Notes: generated from the sequence alone by a model not told the origin. A DNA stretch of 64,000 nt from Aquaspirillum sp. LM1 (GCF_002002905.1 NZ_CP019509.1:2909001-2973000), one strand, 5' to 3'. Counted from the stretch's first letter, positions 53,140 to 62,295 are shown. Program-made: numbers and translations.

Positions 53140-53928
53140 TCACTTGTCAGGAGGAATATCATCAATAGCCACAATTCTACTTGGGCAAACAATTTCTCCA
53201 AAAGAATTGAAGCAGCCGAATGATTTACCCGAAGCAGTGACAACATCCTCGCCATCTTTGCCATCTTCTACATCATATAAATAGGTTGCTGCATCAGCTA
53301 GTTCAGATTCACCTGCCTCCGCCCAAAAAGAAACAACATATGGCTTGGTGATGGATTGGAAGCGCTGCATTAGAAGCTCCCAATTTTCTCCTAAAAGCTC
53401 ACCAGCAATCTCCTCAACGGCTTCTGGCCTGTTATAAAAGTCATGAAAAATGCCGTGCTTATTAATGACAGAGTCTTTAATTAGAAACCCATACGGCCCA
53501 TCATGCATGGCATTGTCTTTCTTTACCGAAGATGACCACTCAAAAGGGTTTTTCCCTGTTTTTGTCAAGCCTACGGCCAACTCTGACAGAATAGGACGAA
53601 GCAACTCTAATGCGCGACTTCTGGTAAGAATTCCTTGCGTTTTAAAAGATGCTATATCGCCTGTTCTTGTCCCATGAAACCACTTGGTATGCGTATGATT
53701 TTTAGGCTCCCCAAATTGCCCGCACAAAGCCTGGTAGATATTTGGGTCCAGAATTTTTTCTGGGCCTGAAGCCTGTTGCTTTTGTTTTTTTGTGGATTCA
53801 ACGATTGACCTCAAGAATCCGATGAGCACTATCTCATTGATGCCAAAAATCGCTGCCAACGATTTCTTGGCGGAAGAATAAGTTGAGCAGTCGAGCATGT
53901 GCCCCATTGTTAAAATCGATTGTGACAT
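53140..53928 (-). CDS. unrecognised protein with ADP-ribosyltransferase-like motifs
   Basis: 262 aa, clearly AT-richer than its surroundings, so probably acquired. I do not recognise a family. The middle has KWFHGTRTGDIASFKTQGIL with His85, which resembles the H-G-T loop of ADP-ribosyltransferases and Tpt1-like enzymes. DGPYGFLIK holds Tyr146. Near the C-terminus, FGEIVCPSRIVAIDDIP with Glu245 resembles the closing E motif. An H-Y-E triad is thus possible but unproven. No signal peptide or membrane segment. It lies between a toxin-antitoxin pair and an IS30 remnant, which favours a defence or toxin role. Confidence 0.7.
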   Translation of the reverse strand: MSQSILTMGHMLDCSTYSSAKKSLAAIFGINEIVLIGFLRSIVESTKKQKQQASGPEKILDPNIYQALCGQFGEPKNHTHTKWFHGTRTGDIASFKTQGILTRSRALELLRPILSELAVGLTKTGKNPFEWSSSVKKDNAMHDGPYGFLIKDSVINKHGIFHDFYNRPEAVEEIAGELLGENWELLMQRFQSITKPYVVSFWAEAGESELADAATYLYDVEDGKDGEDVVTASGKSFGCFNSFGEIVCPSRIVAIDDIPPDK

Positions 53929-54014
53929 ATTAAGATAAATTTACCGTTGAATATCAATTTTTCTTTGTAGGGTGAGTTCAAAAAGTTAAGCGCAACAGTC
54001 AATAGGCAAATCAA

Positions 54015-54240
54015 TTCAATAATTCGACTCCCTCAAACAGCATTCTGGGCGTCTTCCAGCCCAGCCGCTTTCTGGGGCGATTATTCAATTTTCTTTCTAC
54101 TTCCGCCAGTTCGTCACGCGTCACCTTCCTGAAATCCGTCCCCTTCGGAAAGTATTGCCGGATCAGCCCGTTCAGATTTTTGTTGCAGCCGCGTTGCCAC
54201 GAACGGTACGGCTCAGCAAAAAAGCACTGAATCCGCCTCA
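54015..54240 (-). mobile_element. IS30-family transposase remnant (C-terminal end)
   Basis: Minus-strand translation FFAEPYRSWQRGCNKNLNGLIRQYFPKGTDFRKVTRDELAEVERKLNNRPRKRLGWKTPRMLFEGVE matches the C-terminus of IS30 transposases, including the last catalytic segment, given here in part only. Nothing of the N-terminal half is present; the frame breaks near 54240. Confidence 0.75.
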
Positions 54241-54483
54241 TCCCTTGACTCTTCAAATGAGTTGGAAACCGTCCACAAAGCCCATAGAGGGAGTTTTGGG
54301 GTTTATGACCCCCACGGCACCGACCGAACACCAAAAAGCAATTGTAACGGGGTTTTAACACTGCTTTATGGAAATTTCCGTGCGCTACTGGACGCGGACC
54401 GTTGCCGTTCTGTTTGCACTTTTCCCGAAAAGGCGACTGTCGGTCAGCTTGATTTACCCAACAACATTCACCACCTCCCGCCC
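54241..54483. other. no recognisable gene
   Basis: 243 bases between the IS30 remnant and yigZ. It contains AGTTTTGGGGTTTATGACCCCC, a weak inverted repeat, and no ORF with support. Confidence 0.35.
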
Positions 54484-55077
54484 CTAAACCCCCTCCCCCA
54501 ACCAAACCACTCGCCCCTGCCCTGCCTCATTCAGCCGGGCAATCAACGCCGGCACTTCGTTTTCCGCCAGCCGGAAAACACAGCTTACCCGCTCGCCGTG
54601 CTCGATGCGGGTCAGGTTCGCGCCCACCGCCTCGATTTCCCGCCGCAGCTGGCCTTCCAGCGCGTAGGGCAGTTCGCAGCTGAGCTCGCGCTGCTTAACG
54701 ATGGGGATCTTGCGGGCGTCGCGCAGGGCCTGGGCGATGCTGTCGGTGTAGGCGCGCAGCAGGCCGCCGGCACCGAGCTGGATGCCGCCGTAGTAGCGCA
54801 CCACGCTGGCCAGCACGCCGTCGAAATCCTGGTGGCGCAGCACTTCCAGCATGGGGCGGCCAGCGGTGCCGCTGGGTTCGCCGTCATCCACTGCCGCCGA
54901 TTGTCCGCCGGCGAGCAAGGCCCAGCAGACGTGCGCGGCACCGGGGTGGGTGACGCGCAGCTGGGCCACGATGGCCTGTGCGCTGGCGCGGTCGGCGACG
55001 GGTTGCACGCAGCCGAGAAAGCGGCTTTTTTTGATTAGCAGTTCGCTATGGACGGCAGCGGCGAGGGTGTGGGCCAT
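54484..55077 (-). CDS. yigZ: YigZ/IMPACT-family protein
   Basis: 197-aa protein with an N-terminal UPF0029 domain (SELLIKKSRFLGCVQPV, DDGEPSGTAGRPMLEVL, VVRYYGGIQLGAGGLLRAYTDSIAQAL) and a C-terminal ferredoxin-like DUF1949 domain. The eukaryotic homologue IMPACT regulates translation; the bacterial role is unclear. Confidence 0.93.
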   Translation of the reverse strand: MAHTLAAAVHSELLIKKSRFLGCVQPVADRASAQAIVAQLRVTHPGAAHVCWALLAGGQSAAVDDGEPSGTAGRPMLEVLRHQDFDGVLASVVRYYGGIQLGAGGLLRAYTDSIAQALRDARKIPIVKQRELSCELPYALEGQLRREIEAVGANLTRIEHGERVSCVFRLAENEVPALIARLNEAGQGRVVWLGEGV

Positions 55078-55184
55078 GGGCGGAAAACAGGGTGAGGGCG
55101 GAGGGTGTCGGTATTTTACGCCGTCCGGGCGGTCTGGTTTGCCTGCTGGTGTTCTGCCTGATGTGCCTGCCTAACGCCATGCTG

Positions 55185-55297
55185 AGAGCCGCTAACAAAA
55201 CTCAGCGCAGCGGCCCTGGCTAGGCGTGCGGCCGCAGACAGTACAAGCAGTACGGCAAGGCCGCACAACGACGCCAGGGGGTTTTGTTAGCGGCTCT
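55185..55297. repeat. 113-bp palindromic element, copy B
   Basis: Perfect 17-base terminal inverted repeats AGAGCCGCTAACAAAAC / GTTTTGTTAGCGGCTCT. Inner arms GTGCGGCC / GGCCGCAC and CCCTGGC / GCCAGGG also pair. Same length as copy A in hipA. The last base abuts the allA stop codon. No clear target duplication. Confidence 0.88.
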
Positions 55298-55791
55298 TAA
55301 TCCAGACTCAGCCTGACCGCTGGGTCAATACCCACTTCATCGCAGTTATCGCCCGGCCCTGAACGGTCAATCACCAGAAAATCGCCAATTGCATTGAGCG
55401 CCAGCAGCGGATGGTGCCAAACACCGGGAGCGTAGTTCACCCCCTGGCCGGGTTGGGCGAGAAAGGCACGCAGATCGTCCGCGCCGGGGGCTGGGCCGGG
55501 GCGGGCCACTACCACCAAGTAGGGCTGCTGGCCAAGTGGCATGAAGGCCTGCGACCCCAGCGGGTGGCGTTCCATCATGCTGACCACAAAGGGCAGCGTG
55601 CGCGGCTGGCCGCGAAAAATGCTGACAATCAGCCTGCCGTCCGGGCCGGCATCCAGCCTGGCCAGGTCATGGTAGCGCGCGGTATTGCCGGCGTTGATGG
55701 ACAGGCACTGCGCGGCGGCGTCAGCCGCGATGACTTCGCCAAAGGGCGCGAAGGCGGCGGCGGTCAATGCTTCGGGAACGAGCGTGTTCAT
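55297..55791 (-). CDS. allA: ureidoglycolate lyase
   Basis: 164-aa AllA-family enzyme that splits ureidoglycolate into glyoxylate and urea. Segments: PFGEVIAAD, RFVVSMMERHPLGSQAFMPLG-like (LPFVVSMMERHPLGSQAFMP) and GVWHHPLLAL with the metal-adjacent histidines. The ATG overlaps the allantoicase stop by one base (TGATG), so the two are coupled. Confidence 0.94.
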   Translation of the reverse strand: MNTLVPEALTAAAFAPFGEVIAADAAAQCLSINAGNTARYHDLARLDAGPDGRLIVSIFRGQPRTLPFVVSMMERHPLGSQAFMPLGQQPYLVVVARPGPAPGADDLRAFLAQPGQGVNYAPGVWHHPLLALNAIGDFLVIDRSGPGDNCDEVGIDPAVRLSLD

Positions 55792-56822
55792 CAGGCCACC
55801 TTGCCCCACAGCCGCAGCCGCGATACCCCGCCATCCGGATGGATGTTAAAGCGCACATGGCTGACCACGCCCAGCGCAGCGATGCCTTCACGGAACCCAT
55901 GCTCGGCGTCCATCGACAGCGACGTTTCGCCAATCAACGTGGGCCAGAACATGCTCTGGGTAATCACCGATTGGTCGGTGCCGCCGTCCACAAGCGCCGC
56001 CTGCATGGAAAAACGGTCTGGGTAATTGCCCTTGAAGTGGGCGGTGTCCACCTCGATGCGCTCAATCACCCCCGGCGCGCCCAGTTCAATAATGCACCAG
56101 TCGTGCCCCGGCTCGCGTCGGCGGCGGGTTTCCCAGCCGTCGCCCATATTCACCCCGCGCCCCGGTGCCAGCAGATTGGCCGCCTGGCCAAAGTGGGCAT
56201 CGTTCCAGGCCAGCGCGCGACCGCCGTTGATTTGCGCGGCCAGGTCGGTCAGCCCGTCCGGGCCGGCGCTGATTTCCGCCGGGCGGCCATACACGCGCAG
56301 CCGGGCCACGCCGCCATCCGGGTAGATGTGCACACGCAGATGGCTCCACACCCCGTCGTCTACCACCGCCAGCAGGTGGTGGCTGTCGCCGCGCAGACTG
56401 GTGGAAGTCAGCAGCGGTGTCCAGCGGGCGTGTGCCAGCACGTCGGGGTTGTCGCTGGGGCAGTCGGTGGCTTCGATGGCGATGGCCGGGGCGTAATTGC
56501 CGGTGAAATGGCTGGTGTCCACGTCAAAGCCAAACACCCGGCCACGCCGCGCCAGGCCGATGATGCTCCAGTCATGGCCTGGCCCGCGCTTGCGCCGGGT
56601 TTCCCAGCCGTCCATCCACTTGCCGTGGGCATCGTACTGGCCGGGCACAAACACCGCCGGTTCCGGGTTGAGCATGCGCGCCAGCGGGGCAAAAAATTCG
56701 TCGCTGGCGCACACCGCGCGCGCGCCCAGCCGGGCATCGGCCAGGTTGATCCCCCGACGCGCCCAGTCGGGCAAGTCTACAGCGGTGGCCACCCGCACGG
56801 CGGCAGAAACAGGATGACTCAT
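55791..56822 (-). CDS. alc: allantoicase
   Basis: 343-aa enzyme that hydrolyses allantoate to ureidoglycolate and urea. Two repeated jelly-roll allantoicase domains are visible: [20 protein letters not shown] in the first half and [20 protein letters not shown] in the second. The N-terminus carries DLADARLGA-like ([13 protein letters not shown]). Precedes allA in the operon. Confidence 0.94.
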   Translation of the reverse strand: MSHPVSAAVRVATAVDLPDWARRGINLADARLGARAVCASDEFFAPLARMLNPEPAVFVPGQYDAHGKWMDGWETRRKRGPGHDWSIIGLARRGRVFGFDVDTSHFTGNYAPAIAIEATDCPSDNPDVLAHARWTPLLTSTSLRGDSHHLLAVVDDGVWSHLRVHIYPDGGVARLRVYGRPAEISAGPDGLTDLAAQINGGRALAWNDAHFGQAANLLAPGRGVNMGDGWETRRRREPGHDWCIIELGAPGVIERIEVDTAHFKGNYPDRFSMQAALVDGGTDQSVITQSMFWPTLIGETSLSMDAEHGFREGIAALGVVSHVRFNIHPDGGVSRLRLWGKVA

Positions 56823-57213
56823 GGCGTGTTCCTCAATTCAGTTTAATCAGGTGCCCGTGTCGGGCGGGTTATTAAATTTAGTTGGTGCAACTGGCCCACA
56901 CCGTGGCAAAGGTCACGGCAGCTCGCCGTGGTGAGGTCTGGATTCCTGCCTGCGCGGGAATGACGCGGTGGGGTGCGGCGGGTGGTAAATGTCGTTCACG
57001 GATGCACAGATGCTGCGAGTAGCCGACTGATCGCACTATCCACACACACACCATCGCTGTGCACCACACCGGGTGTTTTACCCACCACCGCGTCGCCCCC
57101 GCGCAGGCGGGGGCCAAGGCAAACATCCACAGCGTGCCGCCGGTGAAATCTCGTTGACCGCTGTTTGTTGCGTGACGATACCGCCCCACGCCGTGGCGCG
57201 TGCTCAGCGGCGC
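56823..57213. other. intergenic region with decayed 277-bp element sequence
   Basis: No gene in 391 bases. 56936-57003 resembles the inner part of the 277-bp element (CGGGAATGACGCGGTGGGG and following), with several substitutions, and 57081-57111 has a CCCCCGCGCAGGCGGGGG variant of the dRS3-like palindrome. It appears to be an old, rearranged copy. Confidence 0.6.
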
Positions 57214-58158
57214 TTAGCGCGCTGTCGGCGCATAGGGATGCACCTCACACCAATGGCGGGCAATATCCACCCGGCGGCACACCCACACTCGCTCATGGCT
57301 GGCGATGTAGTCCATAAAGCGGCGCAGCGCGGCAAAGCGGCCTGGGCGGCCAAGCAGACGGCAGTGCATGCCCACCGACAGCATTTTGGGCGCTTCGTCG
57401 CCTTCGGCGTACAACACGTCAAAGCTGTCTTTCAGGTATTGATAAAACGGCTCGCCGTGGCTGAAGCCCTGCGGCAGGGCAAAGCGCATGTCGTTGGTGT
57501 CCAGGGTGTAGGGCACCACCAGGTGCGGCGTGGCCACGCCGTCGCTGCGGGTGACTTCGGTCCAGAACGGCAGGTCGTCGCCGTAGTAGTCCGAGTCGTA
57601 CAGCAGGCCGCCGTCGTCCACCACCAGCCGGCGGGTGTTGGGGCTGTCGCGGCCGGTGTACCAGCCCAGCGGGCGCTGGCCGGTGAGCGCGGTGAGCGTG
57701 TCCAGCGCCAGGCGCATGTGTTCGCGCTCGGTGGCTTCGTCGATGTGCTGGTAGTGAATCCAGCGCCAGCCGTGGCAGGCGATTTCATGGCCCAGCTCGA
57801 CGCAGGCGGCGGCCAGCTCGGGGTGGCGCTGCATGGCCATGCCGACGGCAAATACGGTCAGCGGCCAGCCACGGCGCTCGAATTCGCGCAGGATGCGCCA
57901 CACCCCAGCGCGCGAGCCGTATTCGTAGAGGGATTCCATCGACAAATGCCGCTCCGGGTAGCTGGCCGGGTTGAACATTTCCGACAGAAACTGCTCGCTG
58001 CCGGCGTCGCCGTGCAGCACGCAGTTTTCGCCGCCTTCTTCGTAATTGAGCACAAACTGCACGGCAATGCGCGCCTGGCCCGGCCAGCGGGCGTGTGGTG
58101 GGGTGCGGCCATAGCCGCGCAGGTCACGCGGGTAATGTGGGTCGGGTCTTTGGTTCAT
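57214..58158 (-). CDS. puuE: allantoinase PuuE (polysaccharide deacetylase fold)
   Basis: 314-aa NodB-fold enzyme that hydrolyses allantoin to allantoate without cofactor type of DAL1. Segments: RIAVQFVLNYEEGGENCVLHGD, WRILREFERRGWPLTVFAVGMAM, GHEIACHGWRWIHYQ and YTLDTNDMRF. It is distinct from the metal-dependent AllB. Same strand as alc-allA, with the decayed repeat between. Confidence 0.93.
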   Translation of the reverse strand: MNQRPDPHYPRDLRGYGRTPPHARWPGQARIAVQFVLNYEEGGENCVLHGDAGSEQFLSEMFNPASYPERHLSMESLYEYGSRAGVWRILREFERRGWPLTVFAVGMAMQRHPELAAACVELGHEIACHGWRWIHYQHIDEATEREHMRLALDTLTALTGQRPLGWYTGRDSPNTRRLVVDDGGLLYDSDYYGDDLPFWTEVTRSDGVATPHLVVPYTLDTNDMRFALPQGFSHGEPFYQYLKDSFDVLYAEGDEAPKMLSVGMHCRLLGRPGRFAALRRFMDYIASHERVWVCRRVDIARHWCEVHPYAPTAR

Positions 58159-58204
58159 TCGGCTTGCCCTCTATACTGCCGGTTTGTTGAGTGAGGAATG
58201 AAGC

Positions 58205-58726
58205 ATGGAACACGCTGCCAGCAGCCCCTACCGTGACGATGTGGTGATCTCCTGGCCGGAACTGCACCGCGATACCCGTCGGCTGTGCCACCAGTTGATG
58301 GCCAAGGGGCCGTTCAAAGGCATTATTGCCATCGCCCGTGGTGGGCTGATTCCGGCTGCGCTGGTGGCGCGCGAGCTGGAAATCCGCCTGATCGACACCA
58401 TTTGTGCCGCCAGCTATGAAGCCAGCGACGACGACAGCGCACAAACCCAGCGCAAGCAGGTGCGCATTCTCAAGGGCATCGAGCACGACGGCGAAGGCTA
58501 TCTGCTGATCGACGACCTGGTGGACACCGGCAACACCGCCAAGGTGATTCGTCAGCTGCTGCCCAAAGCCTACTTTGCCACCCTGTACGCCAAGCCAATG
58601 GGCCGCGAGGTGGTGGACCTGTGCGTGAAGGAGTTCAGCCAGGACAAGTGGATTTACTTCCCGTGGGATATCGATTACCAGTTTGTGCCACCGATCAAAA
58701 AACGGCTGGATAACGGCCAGGCCTGA
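58205..58726 (+). CDS. gpt: xanthine-guanine phosphoribosyltransferase
   Basis: 173-aa type I phosphoribosyltransferase. The PRPP-binding motif is LLIDDLVDTGNTA, with GIIAIARGGLIPAALVARELEIRLIDTI upstream and WIYFPWDIDYQFVPP near the end. It salvages xanthine and guanine to XMP and GMP, the opposite of the catabolic genes around it. Confidence 0.94.
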   Translation: MEHAASSPYRDDVVISWPELHRDTRRLCHQLMAKGPFKGIIAIARGGLIPAALVARELEIRLIDTICAASYEASDDDSAQTQRKQVRILKGIEHDGEGYLLIDDLVDTGNTAKVIRQLLPKAYFATLYAKPMGREVVDLCVKEFSQDKWIYFPWDIDYQFVPPIKKRLDNGQA

Positions 58727-58727
58727 T

Positions 58728-59924
58728 TCAGCGCAAAAATCCCCCCGCCGCCCAGCGCGCCAGCAGCGCGCGCTCGGCGTCGGTCATCTGGGTGACATTG
58801 CCCAGCGGCATGGCTTTCAGCCGCACCGCCTGGTCCACCACACGCTGACGCTGGGCGTACAGCGCTTCGTCGCTGTCCAGCGTCAGCCCGGCTGGCGCGG
58901 CAGCCATCAGCGTGGGCGCGCTGGCGTGGCAGGCCAGGCAGCGCGCGGCAATCACCGGGCGCACTTCCGCCAGCGTTGGCACCGGTGCGCTGCCTTGCGC
59001 GGCTGGGGCGGGGGGTTTTGGTGCCAGCCAGATAAACACCCCCAGCAGCAGCGCGGCACCCGCCAGCGGGTAGCGCCAGGCCAGCCGGCCATGGTGGCGT
59101 AAATTGAAAAAATGCCGGATCAGCACGCCAGCCAGCAGAATCAGCGCCAGCACCAGCCAGGCCTGCGGGTGGGTGTAGGTCAGCGCGTAGTGGTTGGAGA
59201 TCATGCAGAACAACACCGGCAAAGTGAGGTAGTTGTTGTGTACGCTGCGTTGCTTGGCGCGCTGGCCGTGGATGGGGTCGGGCGCGTCGCCCCGGCGCAT
59301 GGCGGCCACGGTTTTTTTCTGGCCGGGGATAATCCAGAAAAACACATTGCCGCTCATGGTGGTGGCCAGCATGGCACCGACATGAATAAACGCCGCCCGG
59401 CCCGACAGCCAGTGCGTCAGCCCCCAGGCCACCGCCACCACAAAGGCAAAGTACAGCGCGGCAAACAGCAAAATCGAACGGCGCATCAGCAGTCGGCACA
59501 GACCGTCGTACACCAGCCAGCCGCCGGCCAGCGTGGCCAGGCCCAGCGCCACCGCCTGGCCAGGTGACAGCGCCGCCTTGGCCGGGTCGATCATATAGCT
59601 GTCGGCCTGGGCGTAATACAGCACGCTGATCAAGGCAAAGCCCGACAGCCAGGTGGAATACGATTCCCACTTGAACCAATGCAGCTCATCCGGCAGTTGC
59701 TTGGGGGCCACCAGGTATTTTTGTGGGTTGTAAAACCCGCCGCCGTGTACCGCCCACAGCTCGCCGCCCACGCCTTTTTCCCGCAAGGCCGGGTCAGTCG
59801 GCGGGCGCAGGCTGTTGTCCAGCCAGACAAAATAAAACGACGAGCCAATCCAGGCGATGCCGACAATCAGGTGCAGCCAGCGCAGCAGCAGCGAGGCAAT
59901 TTCCAGCCAGTATCCGCTGTCCAT
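58728..59924 (-). CDS. puuD: urate hydroxylase PuuD (membrane, with cytochrome c domain)
   Basis: 398-aa protein with about eight transmembrane helices (LIVGIAWIGSSFYFVWLDNSL and onward) and a C-terminal cytochrome c domain (VIAARCLACHASAP, with axial Met likely in KAMPLGNVTQM). PuuD oxidises urate to 5-hydroxyisourate, replacing soluble uricase. The ATG at 59924 overlaps the hiuH stop. An upstream in-frame extension to 60017 is inside hiuH and is rejected. Confidence 0.94.
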   Translation of the reverse strand: MDSGYWLEIASLLLRWLHLIVGIAWIGSSFYFVWLDNSLRPPTDPALREKGVGGELWAVHGGGFYNPQKYLVAPKQLPDELHWFKWESYSTWLSGFALISVLYYAQADSYMIDPAKAALSPGQAVALGLATLAGGWLVYDGLCRLLMRRSILLFAALYFAFVVAVAWGLTHWLSGRAAFIHVGAMLATTMSGNVFFWIIPGQKKTVAAMRRGDAPDPIHGQRAKQRSVHNNYLTLPVLFCMISNHYALTYTHPQAWLVLALILLAGVLIRHFFNLRHHGRLAWRYPLAGAALLLGVFIWLAPKPPAPAAQGSAPVPTLAEVRPVIAARCLACHASAPTLMAAAPAGLTLDSDEALYAQRQRVVDQAVRLKAMPLGNVTQMTDAERALLARWAAGGFLR

Positions 59925-60277
59925 CAGCTGCCCCGATAAGTGGAGTAGGCCCACGGCGACACCAGCAGCGGCACATGGTAGTGGCCGGCGGGGTCGGCCA
60001 CGCCAAAGCGCAGGCACACCACATCGACAAACGGCGGCTCGGGCAGGGTCACGCCCCGACCGCGAAAATACTCGCCTGCGGCAAATTCCAGTTCGTACAC
60101 CCCGGCCAGCAGGGCGGCGTCGGCCAGCAGCGGCGCGTCGGCGCGGCCATCGGCATTGGTGTGGCCGTGGGTCAGCGGCTGGCGTGCGCCAGCGTCAAGC
60201 CGGTACAGGGTGTAGGCAACGCCGGCTGCCGGGCAGCCGTGGGCGGTGTCAAGGGCGTGGGTGGTCAGGCGTCCCAT
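59924..60277 (-). CDS. hiuH: 5-hydroxyisourate hydrolase
   Basis: 117-aa transthyretin-like enzyme with the catalytic N-terminal LTTHALDTAHGCPA and C-terminal YHVPLLVSPWAYSTYRGS. It converts 5-hydroxyisourate to OHCU. It overlaps puuD, which makes its substrate. Confidence 0.95.
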   Translation of the reverse strand: MGRLTTHALDTAHGCPAAGVAYTLYRLDAGARQPLTHGHTNADGRADAPLLADAALLAGVYELEFAAGEYFRGRGVTLPEPPFVDVVCLRFGVADPAGHYHVPLLVSPWAYSTYRGS

Positions 60278-60486
60278 GGGCGGCTTTCGCAAAACAATGT
60301 TCGATGCGCCTGATTATAGGGAGCTTGCCGATGGGCGGGGAGGCATGAGGACTATTGCGGTTTGCGCATAACCCCACGGAATGAAGCGTTTGCCCCGGAT
60401 CGGTGCGGTCATATATCGCCACGGGCAAGAGCATTATATCCCGCCGCCGCTTGCCGAATGGGCGGGCAAGTTCGTAGGCTAGCAGC

Positions 60487-61029
60487 ATGAACCACAGCCT
60501 GGCCACTGATATGCCTGCTTCTTTGACTCTTGCCCAACTGTCCGCCCTGGACGGCGAGGATTTTGTTGCCGCCGTCGGCGCGGTGTTCGAGCATTCGCCG
60601 TGGGTGATGCGCCGCGCCTGGGCACGCCGCCCGTTTGCCGACCGCGCCGCGCTCACCGCCGCGCTCACCGCCACCTTGCAGGCCGCCAGCCGCGATGAAC
60701 AGCTGGCGCTGATGTGCGCCCACCCGGAGCTGGCCGGCAAGGCGGCCATTCGCGGTGAACTGACGGTGGATTCCGCCCGCGAGCAGGCCGGCGCTGGGCT
60801 GAACGCGTGCAGCCCAGCGGAGTTTGCCGAGTTGCAGGCGCTGAACCTGGCCTATCGCCAGCGCTTTGGCTGGCCGTTCATCATCGCCGTCACAGGCCTG
60901 AGCCGGGCAGATATTCTGGCCGCCATGCGCCAGCGGCTGGGGCACGCGCCGGAAGATGAATTTGCCGAGGCGCTGACCCAGATTGTGCGCATCGCCAATA
61001 TCCGGCTGGATGCGCTGCTGACGGCGTGA
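60487..61029 (+). CDS. uraD: OHCU decarboxylase
   Basis: 180-aa enzyme that turns OHCU into S-allantoin. Segments: LDGEDFVAAVGAVFEHSPWVM, CAHPELAGK (catalytic His) and AFTxLNxAYRxRFGWPFIIAV-like (LQALNLAYRQRFGWPFIIAVTG). Divergent from hiuH with a 209-base gap that probably holds both promoters. Confidence 0.94.
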   Translation: MNHSLATDMPASLTLAQLSALDGEDFVAAVGAVFEHSPWVMRRAWARRPFADRAALTAALTATLQAASRDEQLALMCAHPELAGKAAIRGELTVDSAREQAGAGLNACSPAEFAELQALNLAYRQRFGWPFIIAVTGLSRADILAAMRQRLGHAPEDEFAEALTQIVRIANIRLDALLTA

Positions 61030-61036
61030 GCCCCCG

Positions 61037-61504
61037 TCAGGCGGCTGGCCACTGCGGTTTGCCCTGAGGCACGCCATCGGCCACCCCGCCGGCTGGCTCG
61101 CTGCCGTCCTTCACCTGCAACACAATAAAATACATCGGTGCCTCGCCAGCGTTGCGGTAGGCGCGCGAGCCGCCAGGGGCAACGCGCACCACCGAGCCTT
61201 CGCCCACGGCAAACACCTCGTCATCCACCATGAACTCCCCCTGACCACTGAGGAACAGGTACACCTCTTCGTTGTCGCGGTGGGCGTGCAGAAACGGCAT
61301 GCTGAACCCCGGCGGAAAACAGTTGTACGACATTTCCACTCCGGTCAGGCGCAGGGCTTCCTTGATGAAAACCTTGCCGGGCACTTCCCGGCCATTGAGC
61401 GCGGGCGCGCTGAAGCGGTAGTTGAGCAGTTCGGCAAACGGGCCAAGGTGGCCGACGCTGAAGTGTGCGCCATGCTGGGTGGGAAACGCTGCGGTCTGGG
61501 ACAT
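61037..61504 (-). CDS. cupin-domain protein
   Basis: 155-aa single cupin. The metal motif is FLHAHRDNEEVYLFLSGQGEFMVDDE, with RVAPGGSRAYRNAGEAPMYFIVLQV as the second half. Convergent with uraD, seven bases apart. The substrate is unknown; position next to purine genes is suggestive only. Confidence 0.85.
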   Translation of the reverse strand: MSQTAAFPTQHGAHFSVGHLGPFAELLNYRFSAPALNGREVPGKVFIKEALRLTGVEMSYNCFPPGFSMPFLHAHRDNEEVYLFLSGQGEFMVDDEVFAVGEGSVVRVAPGGSRAYRNAGEAPMYFIVLQVKDGSEPAGGVADGVPQGKPQWPAA

Positions 61505-61568
61505 GTCGGGCTCCTGAGGGCGAGGAAGGGGGGTGCGGACGCACCAGCGGGGCTGGCGTGGTAGGCGC

Positions 61569-61997
61569 TTATCTGGGCCACAAGATCATCTGTGTGCAAC
61601 GAAACAGCGCCAGCTTGCGTCCGCTGGCTTCGTCCGTCACCACCGCGTCCCACACCTGAGTGGTACGCCCCAGATGTTGGGCGGTGGCAATGCAGGCCAC
61701 CGCGCCTTCGGTGACGGTGCCCAGGTGATTGCTTTTCAGCTCAATGGTGGTAAACGACTGCGCGCCCTCGGGCAGGTGGGCGATGGTGGCGTAGCCACAG
61801 CTGGTGTCCGCCAGCGCCACCACACTGGCCGCATGCAGAAATTCATTGGGCGCGATATGCAGTTTCTGGATGGGCATGCGGCTGGTCAGCTGACTGGCGG
61901 CCAGCTCGGTGATTTCAATGCCGAGATAGCCCGGCAGATATTCCTTGCCGCGTTCGTTCAGCAGCGCAACGCTGATGTCTGGGCGTAATAGGGCCAC
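61569..61997 (-). CDS. PaaI-type hotdog-fold thioesterase
   Basis: 142-aa hotdog protein. The active-site region LHAASVVALADTSCGYATIAHLP and ELKSNHLGTVTEGAVACIATAQHLGRTTQVWDAVVTDE are typical of PaaI/YbgC-like acyl-CoA thioesterases. Same strand as the cupin gene. Confidence 0.88.
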   Translation of the reverse strand: MALLRPDISVALLNERGKEYLPGYLGIEITELAASQLTSRMPIQKLHIAPNEFLHAASVVALADTSCGYATIAHLPEGAQSFTTIELKSNHLGTVTEGAVACIATAQHLGRTTQVWDAVVTDEASGRKLALFRCTQMILWPR

Positions 61998-62037
61998 GGT
62001 GATCTCCTGGTTGGGGCGTTAAGCGCCGCTAAGAAAC

Positions 62038-62067
62038 GCGGGCCAGGCTGTGCTCTGCCTGGCCCGC
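62038..62067 (-). terminator. probable terminator of darTG
   Basis: GCGGGCCAGGC (62038-62048) and GCCTGGCCCGC (62057-62067) form a perfect 11-base stem; on the minus strand GTTTCTTAG follows. It lies past the end of darG and before the thioesterase gene. The rest of 61998-62295 shows no gene. Confidence 0.65.
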
Positions 62068-62295
62068 TTACCCACAGTCTGCCCTGGCCCCCTGCCTGGC
62101 GACAGTGGCAGGATTGCCATTTTCAGGGTTGATCTTGCCAGTGGCGTGCCAGCGTGCCCTGCTTCGCGGCCTGTTTTGCTATCCGCGATTGCACGCCTGC
62201 CTTCTGCTACATGGTCGGCATGCCGATGGCTCCACCAGCAGGTGTGGCAGCCAAGACATCACGCGGGAGAGATCATGAAGGGCCTTGTCGGCGCA

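Noticed and set aside
54011-54505. 164-aa ORF as one gene
   Set aside because: Only its C-terminal half is IS30 transposase; the N-terminal half is unrelated sequence joined by chance.
58675-59679. 334-aa alternative frame over puuD
   Set aside because: Different frame of the same strand as puuD; lacks membrane and haem motifs that the puuD frame has.
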